From Pseudomonadota bacterium (GTDB lineage Bacteria > Myxococcota_A > Polyangia > Polyangiales > Polyangiaceae), in NCBI GenBank assembly GCA_023398955.1, contig JAEWRL010000097.1, forward strand, positions 62,001-126,000: DNA of 64,000 nucleotides, given 5' to 3'. The translations under genes were made by a program, and so were the position numbers. Under the pieces are notes generated by a model. The model saw nothing but the letters and a program-made list of their open reading frames with translations, made no database searches and was not told where the DNA came from. Below are positions 54,414-63,688 of the stretch, one piece after another. Every line of letters starts with the position of its first letter. The first letter of the stretch is position 1.

Positions 54414-54706
54414 ATCGCCATGCCCCGTCCCCGGGATCGCCGCGTAGCTGTCGCGGAAGCCTCGGTCTCATCCACGCCGCCCCGCCGCGTTTTGACTTTG
54501 ACAGAGGGAAGCTCCCGGGTAAGCTACGGGCTTCATGTACTTCACGAGTTGCTACGCCCGACGACGCGCTGCCGCTAGATGCGGCGGATGCGGGCGTGCG
54601 CTGGTGAGGTAGATCCATTCGCTGCACGTCGCAGCCGCCAAGCAAGACTGCTGGGTGGCTTCTCGACGCGTCTGGGACTCATCCAGCAAGAACCCAGGAG
54701 AGTCCC
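54414..54706. other. Intergenic region upstream of argD-like gene
   Basis: About 290 bases with no gene; AGGAGAG just before 54707 is the ribosome site of the next gene. Confidence 0.4.
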
Positions 54707-55894
54707 ATGTATACCAGTGAAGCATCCTGCCTGATGTCCACCACCGATAGGGCCACCCCAATCATGGTCCGCGGCGCCGGATCCCTCGTTTGGGACCGCG
54801 ATGGCCGCGAGTATCTCGATTTCGTTCAGGGGTGGGCCACCAATGCCCTTGGACACGCTCCGCCGGAGATCATTGCCGCCCTCACACACCAGGCGCAGAG
54901 TCTGATCACGGCGAGCCCCGCCTACTACAATGAGCCCCAGCTGGCGCTCGGACGGCGCCTCACGAGCTTGAGCGGCCTGGAGTCCGCGTACCTGAGCTGC
55001 ACGGGCACGGAAGCAACGGAGACAGCCATCAAGCTTGCTCGTCGCTGGGGTCGGCTCAGCCGGGACGGCGCCTACGAGATCGTCTCCACTCGGAATGGGT
55101 TCCACGGGCGTACCCTTGGCGCCATGACCGCGAGCGGAAAGCCCGGCTGGGAGGAACTCTTTCCCCCCAATCCACCGGGGTTCATCAAGGTAGAGTATGG
55201 CGATGTCGATGCAGTCGCGGGAGCTGTCTCGGCAAGAACTGCTGCCATCTTGGTGGAACCAATCCAAGGGGAAGCCGGGGTCGTCGTGCCACCCAAGGAC
55301 TACCTCGTGGCGCTGCGCCAGCTCGCTGACACGTCCGGTGTGCTCCTCATGTTCGACGAAGTCCAGACGGGCCTCGGCCGAACCGGGCAGCTCTTCGCGC
55401 ACGAGGCTTCGGGGGTGAAACCGGACATACTCACCCTTGGCAAGGGGCTGGGCGGTGGCGTCCCCATCTCCGCGACACTGGCGAGCAGCCGAGCCAACTG
55501 CTTCGTTCCTGGGGACCATGGAGGCACTTTTCACGGCGCGCCGCTCGCCTGCCAAGTGGCGCTCGCGGTCCTCGATGTCGTGTCGAGCGGCGACTTCCTG
55601 CATCAAGTGAACCTTCGCGGACAACAGCTCGCCACGGGTCTGGAAATGCTGGTGACGAAGTTCGATCTAGTGGAGACGCGGGGCGCGGGGTTGCTGCGTG
55701 CGCTGGTCCTCCGCCGCCCATGTGCGGCCGCTGTCCGGGATCGTTGCCTCGAGTTCGGGTTGCTCGTGAATGCAGCCCGCGAGGACGTCCTGCGGCTGAT
55801 GCCATCGCTGCGCGTCACAGAGACTGAGATAGCGTCGATGTTGGCGCGTCTCGACGCAGCCCTCGCCGCCGCGAAGAGCGGCGCCCAAAGCTGA
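54707..55894 (+). CDS. argD: Acetylornithine/class-III aminotransferase
   Basis: PLP enzyme, 395 residues. GWATNALGHAPPEI, CTGTEATETAIKLAR, FHGRTLGAMTASGKPGW, ILVEPIQGEAGVV, LLMFDEVQTGLGRTG, PLP Lys in LTLGKGLGGG and GTFHGAPLACQ. Strong match to ArgD; also serves succinylornithine or GABA-type substrates in relatives, so arginine synthesis is probable, not proven. Start ATG 54707 with AGGAGAG upstream. Confidence 0.88.
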   Translation: MYTSEASCLMSTTDRATPIMVRGAGSLVWDRDGREYLDFVQGWATNALGHAPPEIIAALTHQAQSLITASPAYYNEPQLALGRRLTSLSGLESAYLSCTGTEATETAIKLARRWGRLSRDGAYEIVSTRNGFHGRTLGAMTASGKPGWEELFPPNPPGFIKVEYGDVDAVAGAVSARTAAILVEPIQGEAGVVVPPKDYLVALRQLADTSGVLLMFDEVQTGLGRTGQLFAHEASGVKPDILTLGKGLGGGVPISATLASSRANCFVPGDHGGTFHGAPLACQVALAVLDVVSSGDFLHQVNLRGQQLATGLEMLVTKFDLVETRGAGLLRALVLRRPCAAAVRDRCLEFGLLVNAAREDVLRLMPSLRVTETEIASMLARLDAALAAAKSGAQS

Positions 55895-55946
55895 TCGCCG
55901 AAGGAGCTGGCAGGCGGGACAATCGCCTGCCATCCTAGCCCGGAGC

Positions 55947-56666
55947 GTGTTGCCGACGACCGACCTCCGCTTGCTATCCGTGAGCGAGCTTGCCTCTCGC
56001 CCCAGGCTGGGGCAGGACTTCTTCGAGCGCCCCGTGCTCACAGTCGCGAAGGAGTGTATCGGCAAGATCCTTGTCCACGCGTCCGACGCGGGGGTCGTCG
56101 CGGGGCGCATCGTCGAAGCCGAGGCGTACCGCGGTCCCGCAGACCGAGCCGCGCATAGCTGGCGGGGCAAGCCTACCGCCCGCACCGCCGCCATGTTTGG
56201 GCCTGGAGGCCACGTGTATATGTTCTTCATCTATGGCATGCATTGGCAGTTCAACATCGTAACGGGAGGTGTTGGCGAACCGCATGCCGTCCTCATTCGT
56301 GCTGTGGAGCCCGTCGCCGGGGTGGAGCTCATGGCCGAGCGCCGTTCGCTTCACCCTGAGAGCCCTCTGCTCACCAATGGTCCCGGGAAGCTGTGCGCGG
56401 CGCTCGGGCTCGAGGGTTCGCTCTATGGCGCCAGCATGGTGACGGACACGATACACCTACTAGCTGCACCGCGGGTGCGTGCTGCCCGGTCACCGCGAAT
56501 CGGTGTGGACTATGCGGGCGCCTGGGCTTCGAAACCCTGGCGCTTCTTCGACGCCAACAGCCGTTATGTCTCCCCGAACCGCCCTGGACACCGAGGCTTG
56601 GTGCCCGCTCGCAGGCAAGGTGTAGTGCGATCACCAAAGACCTCCAAAGAAGCGTGCAGGCGGTGA
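55947..56666 (+). CDS. 3-methyladenine DNA glycosylase (AAG/MPG type)
   Basis: 239 residues from GTG 55947. AAG fold: LGQDFFERPVLTVAKECIGKIL, GRIVEAEAYRGPADRAAHSWRGKPTART, FGPGGHVYMFFIYGMHWQFNIV (Glu and Tyr/His base-flipping residues), AVLIRAVEPVAGVE, NGPGKLCAALGL. It removes alkylated purines. Basic tail at the end. Confidence 0.93.
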   Translation: MLPTTDLRLLSVSELASRPRLGQDFFERPVLTVAKECIGKILVHASDAGVVAGRIVEAEAYRGPADRAAHSWRGKPTARTAAMFGPGGHVYMFFIYGMHWQFNIVTGGVGEPHAVLIRAVEPVAGVELMAERRSLHPESPLLTNGPGKLCAALGLEGSLYGASMVTDTIHLLAAPRVRAARSPRIGVDYAGAWASKPWRFFDANSRYVSPNRPGHRGLVPARRQGVVRSPKTSKEACRR

Positions 56667-56990
56667 GACGACTCCACATCGGCTCGGCGGTGAGCGCTCC
56701 TGGGGACTGGGAAGCTCCCTGCGCGGCCCCAACAGTCGAGCAACTCGGAGCACTGACGCACCGGAAATCCCCTGTATCGGTCCTGAACCGGCGGTCAGAG
56801 CACCGCCCCGACAACCACGCGACGCCCCGGATGCATCCCGATCGCGGGCCCGCCACCGGACACTCACCCGAAAAGCCTTCCGGTCCCAGCTCGGCAAGCT
56901 CGGGATCGGGTACCTCCAATCACTTGTGAGTCGAGTCCCCTCGAAGGGTGACGCCGAAAGCACGTCCTGCTAAAGCCGGAGCTCTCTGCC
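56667..56990. other. Intergenic region, nothing recognised
   Basis: 324 bases. No gene or repeat assigned; presumably the coaBC promoter. Confidence 0.4.
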
Positions 56991-58244
56991 ATGATCGACA
57001 TCCCCATGGGACGCCTTGCCAACAAACGCATCACTCTGGGCGTCGCGGGCAGCATCGCCGCATTCAAGGCTGCTGCGCTCTGCAGCCTATTGAAGAAGGA
57101 AGGCGCCACCGTGCGGGTGATCCTGACGAACTCGGCTTGCCAGTTCATCGGTGCCGCTACATTTCAGGGCTTGAGCGGCAATCGAGTCGCCTCGGACATG
57201 TTCGATCGAGGAGTCGCGGGGGAGCTGCACGTCCAGCTCGGCACTGAGAGCGATCTGCTGGTGGTCGCACCGGCAACCGCGGACCTCATGGCGCGCGCCG
57301 CGCAGGGGAGGGCTGACGATCTGCTGACGGCCACCATGCTCTGCGCGCGCTGCCCTATCTTGCTAGCGCCCGCCATGCATCCAGCCATGTGGGACCACCC
57401 GAGTACGCGCAGGAACACGGAGCAGCTGCGCTCGGACGGTCGCGTGAGGCTCGTTGGACCCGTCTCGGGCGAAGTTGCCACGGGCGAGATCGGCTTGGGG
57501 CGCATGGCGGAACCGGAGGTCCTGCTCGACGCGGTGATCGCAGCGTTGACGGACCAGGACCTGCGGGGTCGCCATGTCGTGGTCACGGCTGGACCCACGG
57601 TTGAGGATCTGGATCCCATCCGATTTCTGAGCAACCGCTCATCCGGAAAGATGGGATTCGCCATAGCGCAGCGGGCAGCCCAGCGAGGGGCACGCGTGAC
57701 CCTCATCTGCGGACCAGTCGGGCTCGCCACCCCTCCCGGAGTGGAGCGCATCGACATCCGTTCGGCCCTCTCGTTGCAGGATGCGCTCGGACGTGTGCTG
57801 GCCACACCTGCAGTCGAGGAAGTTGCGCGGAGCGGCCCTGACTGCCTTGTCATGGCCGCGGCGGTCGGCGACTTCCGGGCGCGCTCGGTCTCCAATCGCA
57901 AGCTGAAGCGAGCCGACTCCTCGGCGCCCCTCGAGCTCGAGCAGAATCCAGACATTCTTGCCGAGATCGGCGCCACGCGGCGCGACAGCAGCACCGTACT
58001 CGTTGGATTTGCGGTAGAAACGGGCGATGATCACCACCTGGTGAGCTGCGCTCGCGCGAAGCTCTCCGCAAAGGGGGTCGACATGGTTGTAGCCAACGAC
58101 GCCAAGGACGGCTTTGGGGGCGACGACAATCGGGCAGTCCTTGTCACTGACTCACAGGCAATCCCGCTGGAACGTTGCTCCAAGCTGCAATTGGCGGATG
58201 AGATCCTCTCTTGGATCCTGCAAAGATGGGAGGCAAACCGATGA
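56991..58244 (+). CDS. coaBC: CoaBC bifunctional phosphopantothenoylcysteine synthetase/decarboxylase
   Basis: 417 residues. N-terminal flavin decarboxylase: GVAGSIAAFKAA, VVAPATADLMA, PAMHPAMW with catalytic His; C-terminal synthetase: VTAGPTVEDLDPIRFLSNRSSGKMG, MAAAVGDF, ANDAKDGFGGDDN. Coenzyme A synthesis. The stop overlaps the next gene (ATGA). Confidence 0.96.
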   Translation: MIDIPMGRLANKRITLGVAGSIAAFKAAALCSLLKKEGATVRVILTNSACQFIGAATFQGLSGNRVASDMFDRGVAGELHVQLGTESDLLVVAPATADLMARAAQGRADDLLTATMLCARCPILLAPAMHPAMWDHPSTRRNTEQLRSDGRVRLVGPVSGEVATGEIGLGRMAEPEVLLDAVIAALTDQDLRGRHVVVTAGPTVEDLDPIRFLSNRSSGKMGFAIAQRAAQRGARVTLICGPVGLATPPGVERIDIRSALSLQDALGRVLATPAVEEVARSGPDCLVMAAAVGDFRARSVSNRKLKRADSSAPLELEQNPDILAEIGATRRDSSTVLVGFAVETGDDHHLVSCARAKLSAKGVDMVVANDAKDGFGGDDNRAVLVTDSQAIPLERCSKLQLADEILSWILQRWEANR

Positions 58245-58909
58245 TATGGCTAGCGCTTGTCGTGGTCGCTTCAGCGGGGACCGTTGGATTCGCTTTTCAT
58301 TTCACAACGGTTCATCAGACAGCCTTCTGGCTGATGCTGGCGGTTCCCTACGGGTGCCTGGCTGCAGTCGCCATGGTCCGGCTGCGGCGGCAGGGAGTCC
58401 TACGGGAGCGGCTAGCGCTGCGCTGGGGAGATCCGAGTGTTGGCGTCATCAGCGGCCTGATGCTGCTCGCTGCAACATGGTTTGGACGGGCACAATTGAT
58501 GCCGCCCGGTTCGCCAGAGCAGGAGTGGCTTGCCCGGCTTTATTGGATGCTGGGCGATCCGTCGCTGGTCCAACGCTCGGTCTCCCTCACGCTCTTGGTG
58601 CTCTTCGTACCAGTATGTGAGGAGCTGGTCTGGCGCGGCATGGTCTTGGACGAGCTCGCGGCGCGACTCGGTCGGCGGAAAGCGTGGCCGCTCACGGCAC
58701 TTCTGTACGGACTGGCAGCGCTTCCGACTGCTTTCGCCTTGGCAGCAAGCCCCGCTGGCCCCAATCCACTGCTCGTGCTTGCGGCAGTCGGATGCGGCCT
58801 CGTCTGGGGTTTCATGGCTGCTCACACGAAGCGACTACCTGCCGCGATCATCTCGCACATGGCATTCAACTACTTCTCGGTAACTCAGTTTCGAATCCCT
58901 GGCATGTAG
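58241..58909 (+). CDS. CPBP-family intramembrane metalloprotease
   Basis: 222 residues from ATG 58241 (GGGAGG 8 bases upstream, inside coaBC). About six hydrophobic helices; motif 1 VCEELVWRGMV (Glu-Glu and Arg), motif 3 ISHMAFNYF. Related to type II CAAX prenyl endopeptidases/bacteriocin-type proteases. Substrate unknown. Confidence 0.85.
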   Translation: MIWLALVVVASAGTVGFAFHFTTVHQTAFWLMLAVPYGCLAAVAMVRLRRQGVLRERLALRWGDPSVGVISGLMLLAATWFGRAQLMPPGSPEQEWLARLYWMLGDPSLVQRSVSLTLLVLFVPVCEELVWRGMVLDELAARLGRRKAWPLTALLYGLAALPTAFALAASPAGPNPLLVLAAVGCGLVWGFMAAHTKRLPAAIISHMAFNYFSVTQFRIPGM

Positions 58910-58913
58910 CACC

Positions 58914-60266
58914 TCAAGGGGGGCTCTCGGGAACCTCCAGGGTCGTGCGTTCGAGCAGGAAGTCCGCGACCCGCTCACCGAGCAGGGAGTACCCCGTGCG
59001 GGTCAAGTGCACGCCGTCCGGCGAAGCAAGCTGAGGCTCTGTAGCGCGCCACGCTTCGAAACCAAGGCCCCCCCCCATGGCCTGAAAAGCACTGAAGTAG
59101 GCACAACCCACCGAAGCCGCTGTCGATTGCTGAACCCCATCGATGGCAGCAGCCCGGCTATCCCGCTCCGCGCCCCCGCGCGCCACATCAGTGGGACCGA
59201 TCATCAAACAGTCAGCATCAGGAGCAGCTGCGCGGACGCGGCGCAGCAATTCCGAATAGTGGGACTCGTAGCGGTGTGGCTTCAACGCATCGAAGACTTC
59301 GTTCGTACCATACGCGAGCACGACGAGCTGGGGTTCCCTGCGCGCCAGGTGCTCCATCCATGCCTGCTCATCCCAGGCGAGGGGCGTCGCCGCGCGTGCG
59401 CCGTTGATTCCCAGCGTATCCAGGACGACACCTGGCTGCTCGAACTCGGCGATCGCTCCGAATAGCTCGACCTCGCCCCGCTCCACAACGACCGTCAGCG
59501 GAGCCGCTGCCTCCCCGCGGAGAGTCTCCCAATGGATCTGGCTCAGGGCCGCCGGCTCGATCCGACCTAGGACAACCGCTGCATCGCCAAGGCTGAGCGA
59601 TACCCGCGCTCCAGCATCTGGGAATCGCAGCCCCACGGTCCAGCTCACGCGCACGGCTGGCGGATCGACTACTCGGAGCACGGCTCGCGCGCCCCCACTG
59701 GCCCGAGCACGCATCCCGGACGGCCCGAAATTGCCGTCTGCCTGGAGCTCTCGAGCAGATGGCGCGCGCGGCTCTGCGCGCCATCGACCAGTGGCGTCTA
59801 CGCGCACCATGGAGTGCTGGTAGTTCGGTATGCCGACATGCACAAAGCCAGGACCACCGCTCTCGGCCACGTCGCAGAGGCGTCGACGCACGGGGTGAGT
59901 CCAGTAGTCCGCCGCCGTATGCGAATCCCCGAGCCACACCACGCGCACACGATCGCGAGCGCCCGCTGCGAGCTCCCGAAGAGCCAGGCGGAACCGCGCG
60001 AGCGGCCCCACCTCGACCTCGGACGCCGGGCGCTCGTCCCGTTCGATACGCTGTGCGGGCTCCGGGGTTGGTCCTGGGAGAACCGGACTCACGGGCACAG
60101 GCGCCGGCGGCACGTGAGTGATGGCACGCGGCCGTGGCGCTGGCGGTCTGGCACAGGTCAGGGCAAACGCGAAGCCCGCGAGAGCAAGCAGCGCCCAAGC
60201 CGCGCGGCTCGAGTCCGATCGCTCCTCCCCTCCGCTGCGGCGAGCTCCAAACCGGCGCAATCTCAT
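58914..60266 (-). CDS. SGNH/GDSL-type hydrolase, membrane-anchored
   Basis: 450 residues; start ATG 60266 with AGGA 5 bases upstream preferred over a TTG further out. An N-terminal membrane helix (AWALLALAGFAFAL), Pro-rich linker, then SGNH blocks: GDSHTAADYW (Ser), GTNEVFDAL (Asn) and DGVHLT (Asp-His). An extra beta domain of ~150 residues sits between the blocks. Related to peptidoglycan O-acetylesterase families. Role unknown. Confidence 0.8.
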   Translation of the reverse strand: MRLRRFGARRSGGEERSDSSRAAWALLALAGFAFALTCARPPAPRPRAITHVPPAPVPVSPVLPGPTPEPAQRIERDERPASEVEVGPLARFRLALRELAAGARDRVRVVWLGDSHTAADYWTHPVRRRLCDVAESGGPGFVHVGIPNYQHSMVRVDATGRWRAEPRAPSARELQADGNFGPSGMRARASGGARAVLRVVDPPAVRVSWTVGLRFPDAGARVSLSLGDAAVVLGRIEPAALSQIHWETLRGEAAAPLTVVVERGEVELFGAIAEFEQPGVVLDTLGINGARAATPLAWDEQAWMEHLARREPQLVVLAYGTNEVFDALKPHRYESHYSELLRRVRAAAPDADCLMIGPTDVARGGAERDSRAAAIDGVQQSTAASVGCAYFSAFQAMGGGLGFEAWRATEPQLASPDGVHLTRTGYSLLGERVADFLLERTTLEVPESPP

Positions 60267-60317
60267 GGTTCCTGGCAACGTCGGAGGCTCACATTGTTGT
60301 TCCGCAATGGGTGAGAC

Positions 60318-60767
60318 TCAAAACGGAATGTCGTCGTCCCCTCCGCTCCCGTAGTCCGCTTCATCATAGCCACCCCCCTGGGAGCCTTGCCCGCTATCGC
60401 GGACGCTCTCGGACGGTCCACCGCCCCGCCCTCCCGCCGATCCGGTCAGGATGATGTTGCTAGCGACAACCTCGGTGCGGTAGCGCTTGTTCCCCTCTTT
60501 GTCATCGTAGCTGGAGGTCCGTAGGCTGCCTTCGACGAACATCCGACTGCCCTTCGCAAGGAACTTGTTCAGCGCTTCCGCTCTCTTCCCCCAGATCACG
60601 ACGCTGTGCCACTCAGTACGCTCCTGGCGTGCCCTATTGCGGTCCAGGTAGCTTTCCGTCGTGGCCAGTCTCATCTTCAGAACCGCCTGACCGCCACTAG
60701 TCATTCTCAGTTCAGGGTCCGCTCCTAGGTTGCCCAGCAACATTACTCGATTGAGGCCATCAGCCAT
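60318..60767 (-). CDS. ssb: Single-stranded DNA-binding protein SSB
   Basis: 149 residues from ATG 60767 (AAGGAG 5 bases upstream; the GTG at 60773 is less likely). OB fold NRVMLLGNLGADPELR, WHSVVIWGKRAE, FVEGSLRTSSYDDKEG; Gly-rich linker and acidic tip DDDIPF that binds DNA-repair partners. Confidence 0.97.
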   Translation of the reverse strand: MADGLNRVMLLGNLGADPELRMTSGGQAVLKMRLATTESYLDRNRARQERTEWHSVVIWGKRAEALNKFLAKGSRMFVEGSLRTSSYDDKEGNKRYRTEVVASNIILTGSAGGRGGGPSESVRDSGQGSQGGGYDEADYGSGGDDDIPF

Positions 60768-60881
60768 GGTCACTCCTTGGGTGTGAAGCCTTGGTGTCCA
60801 CCGCCGTGGCTGCTAAGTCAACCCCGTCTCCAAACAGCGTTCCCCGCGGGTTGCCACCTTGCTGAGATAGCGGAGAGGCCT

Positions 60882-61262
60882 CTACGGCTCTTCCGACTCG
60901 TACTGCTCGAGGAGCTCGATGATGTCCTGGCGTAGACGTTCCAGCCCAGCCCTCATCGCGCGAGCCGAACGCTCGGTAGGGTCACCTGGCGCAGGAGGCT
61001 CCACGCCACGCTCCCGAAGACGTTTTCGAGCGCCGGCAATGGTGAAGCCTTGCGTGTAGAGTAGCTCCTTGACCTTGAGGAGTCGTTCCACGTCCTTGCG
61101 CGAGTAGATGCGCTGTCCCTTGCGCGATTTCTGCGGACGAATCGAGCGAAACTCAGACTCCCAGTATCGTAGGACGTGAGTGCCTACTCCAACGAGATCC
61201 GCCACCTCACCAATGCGGTAGTATAGCTTGACCGCCAGCTGTTGCTCCGTGGACTTCGACAC
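60882..61262 (-). CDS. MerR-family transcriptional regulator
   Basis: 126 residues from a GTG at 61262. Winged-helix: YYRIGEVADLVGVGTHVLRYWE, then GQRIYSRKDVERLLKVKELL and a C-terminal coiled-coil. Next to ihfA, as in many proteobacteria; ligand unknown (no Cys pair). Confidence 0.93.
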   Translation of the reverse strand: MSKSTEQQLAVKLYYRIGEVADLVGVGTHVLRYWESEFRSIRPQKSRKGQRIYSRKDVERLLKVKELLYTQGFTIAGARKRLRERGVEPPAPGDPTERSARAMRAGLERLRQDIIELLEQYESEEP

Positions 61263-61273
61263 GGCAGGCTCTC

Positions 61274-61606
61274 TCAGGACTCTGGCAACGCCGGGGTCCG
61301 AGCGCCGCCCCCAGGTCCATCAGGGGCGTCATCGTTCAAGGCGTGCTTCAAGAGCTGACTCGCTTTGAAGTTCAACACTCGGCGCGGGGTGATGGTGATA
61401 GGGTCACCTGTCTGGGGATTCCTCCCCTGCCGCTCACGCTTGTCGCGCAGGACGAAATTGCCAAACCCCGATACCTTTATCTTCTGCCCGCGACCCAGAG
61501 TCTCTTTCATCGTCTCGAAAACCAGGTCGACGAGATCCGCCGCTTCCTTCTTCGAGAAGCCCCCGACGGTGCTGTAGACCGCATGCACTATTTCGGCCTT
61601 GGTCAT
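61274..61606 (-). CDS. ihfA: Integration host factor alpha / HU-like protein
   Basis: 110 residues. Start ATG 61606 (GGGGGTCC upstream), the frame being open further out. TKAEIVHAVY, IKVSGFGNFVLRDKRERQGRNPQTGDPI, and ITPRRVLNFKAS are the DNA-bending arm and core. Followed by the MerR-like gene 11 bases later, an arrangement common in proteobacteria. Confidence 0.95.
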   Translation of the reverse strand: MTKAEIVHAVYSTVGGFSKKEAADLVDLVFETMKETLGRGQKIKVSGFGNFVLRDKRERQGRNPQTGDPITITPRRVLNFKASQLLKHALNDDAPDGPGGGARTPALPES

Positions 61607-61922
61607 CGGACCCCCATCACGCGCGGTCGGTAGGTTGGCTTGTTCTGGAGACGCTCTCCGGAGGATGGATCCCATGGTACGCGCACCGACAAAAAAGTCT
61701 ATACGTGTTCAGTGGTTCCCGCAACGAGCGACAAAAGGCCGCTAGCGCCGCGCGCAACAAACCGAACGGTCGTTTACCAGGATCATGCCGCTGCCGGGGG
61801 ACACCCCGCTCCCACGGCCAGACCCCCGGTCCGCACTCTGACTGGGCGAGCGCAATTGTCGAGCACCTCGACGGTTGCATCTTTGGGGTGGGGGCCTCGC
61901 GCGAAGCGCGGGATCCTGGCAA
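61607..61922. other. Region upstream of ihfA
   Basis: Contains a possible minus-strand promoter (see separate entry); otherwise no gene. Confidence 0.4.
61698..61727 (-). promoter_or_regulatory. Possible sigma70-type promoter for ihfA
   Basis: On the minus strand TATAGA (61698-61703) lies 18 bases from TCGTTG (61722-61727). About 95 bases upstream of the ihfA ATG. Weak matches; tentative. Confidence 0.3.
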
Positions 61923-62043
61923 AGACCCCTCGAAAAGCAACAGGAATGGGTCCGAGCAGACGATGGCTTTCGAGCTCCTTGCCCGGCCCTCGCCCCGTCA
62001 GGGGCTGGGCAACAGGCGACCGAAAATTGCGCGCGCCCATTTA
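61923..62043. repeat. Dispersed intergenic repeat, copy B
   Basis: About 121 bases matching 17667-17788. It abuts the stop codon of the GT2 gene; a 6-bp inverted pair TTGCCC (61979-61984)/GGGCAA (62007-62012) remains of copy A's hairpin. Confidence 0.85.
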
Positions 62044-63549
62044 TGCCGCCCGCGCCACCTCGGCTGCCCCAACCTCCTGTACGCTGGCACCTCGGCTGGT
62101 TACGCCACGTCTAGATTCCCACTGCTCGGCGACAACGCGCCATGCAACGTAAGAGTAGCCGACGGCGAAGAGAGCCGCGAACGGTGCGGCAAACCAGTGA
62201 TGGGTGTGGATGCTTGCCGCGACGCTCGTCACGCTGACAGTCGCCAATGCGAGCTCCGCGTACGGCAGCTGCGTGGCTTGTCGATACCGCCCTTGCTTTT
62301 CGCCGCGCTTCGGGGTGCGAACGAACTCTCCTGCCATTTGCCGCAGCCCGTGCAAAACGGCGCGCGTGAGGTGAGGCGCCATACCGGCCCCGAGCGCGAT
62401 GAGCGCTGGAAGTCGATACACCGCGCGCCAGGCCGAACGCCCCTGCGCCTTCTCTGCCGTGATGTAGAAGGAGGCCAAAGAACCGGTCGCTCCCAAACAG
62501 AGCGGCAGATCGACAAGTAGCATGGTACCCACGTCCGTTGCCGGCAGTAGGACCAATGCCGGCAGCAACAAGACGCTCAGCAGCACCATGAGCGGATAAG
62601 CGAAATGCGGCAGCAAATGAAAGCTTGCCTCGATCCTCTGAGTGAGGCCTAGGTTCCCCTTCCAGATGGTTGCGAGCAGCTTGCGAGCCGTCTGGACCGT
62701 CCCCTTCGCCCAGCGATACTGCTGCGCACGGAATGCTGCCATGTCCTCCGGGAGCTCTGCTGGCGTGACCACGTCGGGCCGATAGACGAACCTCCAACCC
62801 GCCATCTGAGCCCGATAGGAGAGATCTAGATCCTCGGTCAGCGTGTCGTGCTGCCAACCGCCGGCATCGACGATGGCCTGCTTGCGCCAAACCCCCCCGG
62901 TTCCGGAGAAATTGAACATCAGCCCAGCCCCGAAACGACCGCGATTCTCGACAAGGTGATGTCCGTCAAGCATCAGGGCCTGAACCTCCGTGAAACCGCT
63001 CCGGCTGCGATTCAAGTGCCCCCAACGAGTCTGGACCATGCCAACGCCCTGGTCGGCAAAATGGCCGACGACATCCCGCAAGAAACCGGGTTGGGGGATG
63101 AAGTCTGCATCGAAGATCGCGATGAGCTCACCCTTCGCAAAGCCCTGCCCATAATCCAGCGCGCCAGCCTTGTAGCCGACGCGGTTTGGCCGGCGGACAT
63201 GCTGAATGTCGAGTCCGCGACTCTGAAGGGCCGCGATCTTTGCCGCAGCCAACTGTCGAGTCTCGTCCGTCGAATCGTCAAGGACCTGAATCTCGAGCAG
63301 CTCGCGCGGGTAGTCCATCGTGGCGACAGCGTCGAGGAGTCGCTCGACGACGGTAGCCTCGTTGTAGAGCGGCAATTGGATCGTCACAGCTGGCATCGGC
63401 TTGTCACCCAATCCAGCGGCCGGTAGCGCAGTCTTCGCGAGGCGGCGCCGGTGACGCAGGCAAAGGAGCACGAGGTGCGCCCGGTGCCCCCCGTAAGCGC
63501 ACAGGGCGAGCAGAACAGAGAAGTACAGTGCTACGAGGACGGTTTCCAT
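62041..63549 (-). CDS. Family-2 glycosyltransferase (cellulose/mannan-synthase-like)
   Basis: 502 residues. N-terminal helix, then GT2 core: LPLYNEATVVERLLDA, DDSTDET, FDADFIPQPGF, TEDLDLSYR, and QQYRWAKGT (Q-x-x-R-W). Several C-terminal membrane helices. Builds an extracellular beta-glycan or modifies one. Its stop lies in dispersed repeat copy B. Divergent from polA. Confidence 0.93.
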   Translation of the reverse strand: METVLVALYFSVLLALCAYGGHRAHLVLLCLRHRRRLAKTALPAAGLGDKPMPAVTIQLPLYNEATVVERLLDAVATMDYPRELLEIQVLDDSTDETRQLAAAKIAALQSRGLDIQHVRRPNRVGYKAGALDYGQGFAKGELIAIFDADFIPQPGFLRDVVGHFADQGVGMVQTRWGHLNRSRSGFTEVQALMLDGHHLVENRGRFGAGLMFNFSGTGGVWRKQAIVDAGGWQHDTLTEDLDLSYRAQMAGWRFVYRPDVVTPAELPEDMAAFRAQQYRWAKGTVQTARKLLATIWKGNLGLTQRIEASFHLLPHFAYPLMVLLSVLLLPALVLLPATDVGTMLLVDLPLCLGATGSLASFYITAEKAQGRSAWRAVYRLPALIALGAGMAPHLTRAVLHGLRQMAGEFVRTPKRGEKQGRYRQATQLPYAELALATVSVTSVAASIHTHHWFAAPFAALFAVGYSYVAWRVVAEQWESRRGVTSRGASVQEVGAAEVARAA

Positions 63550-63688
63550 AGATCACGTACCCAGTAGCATTGGCTCTGCCGCCGAATGTCACGAGCTTGT
63601 AATTCTTTGCACGATGTTGTCGGAACCCGAACTACAGTGTCTTGGTCGGCACTTTCCGGGACCTGCAGATCTGCTAGAGGGCCAAGAC

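Noticed and set aside
54160..54645. Minus-strand frame with CAGPL and NGRRGRC repeats
   Set aside because: Repeats are the antisense of the tandem DNA repeats; no other protein feature.
60774..60881. tRNA gene between ssb and the MerR-like gene
   Set aside because: No cloverleaf or T-loop GTTCRAAYY match; only 108 bases of ordinary intergenic DNA.
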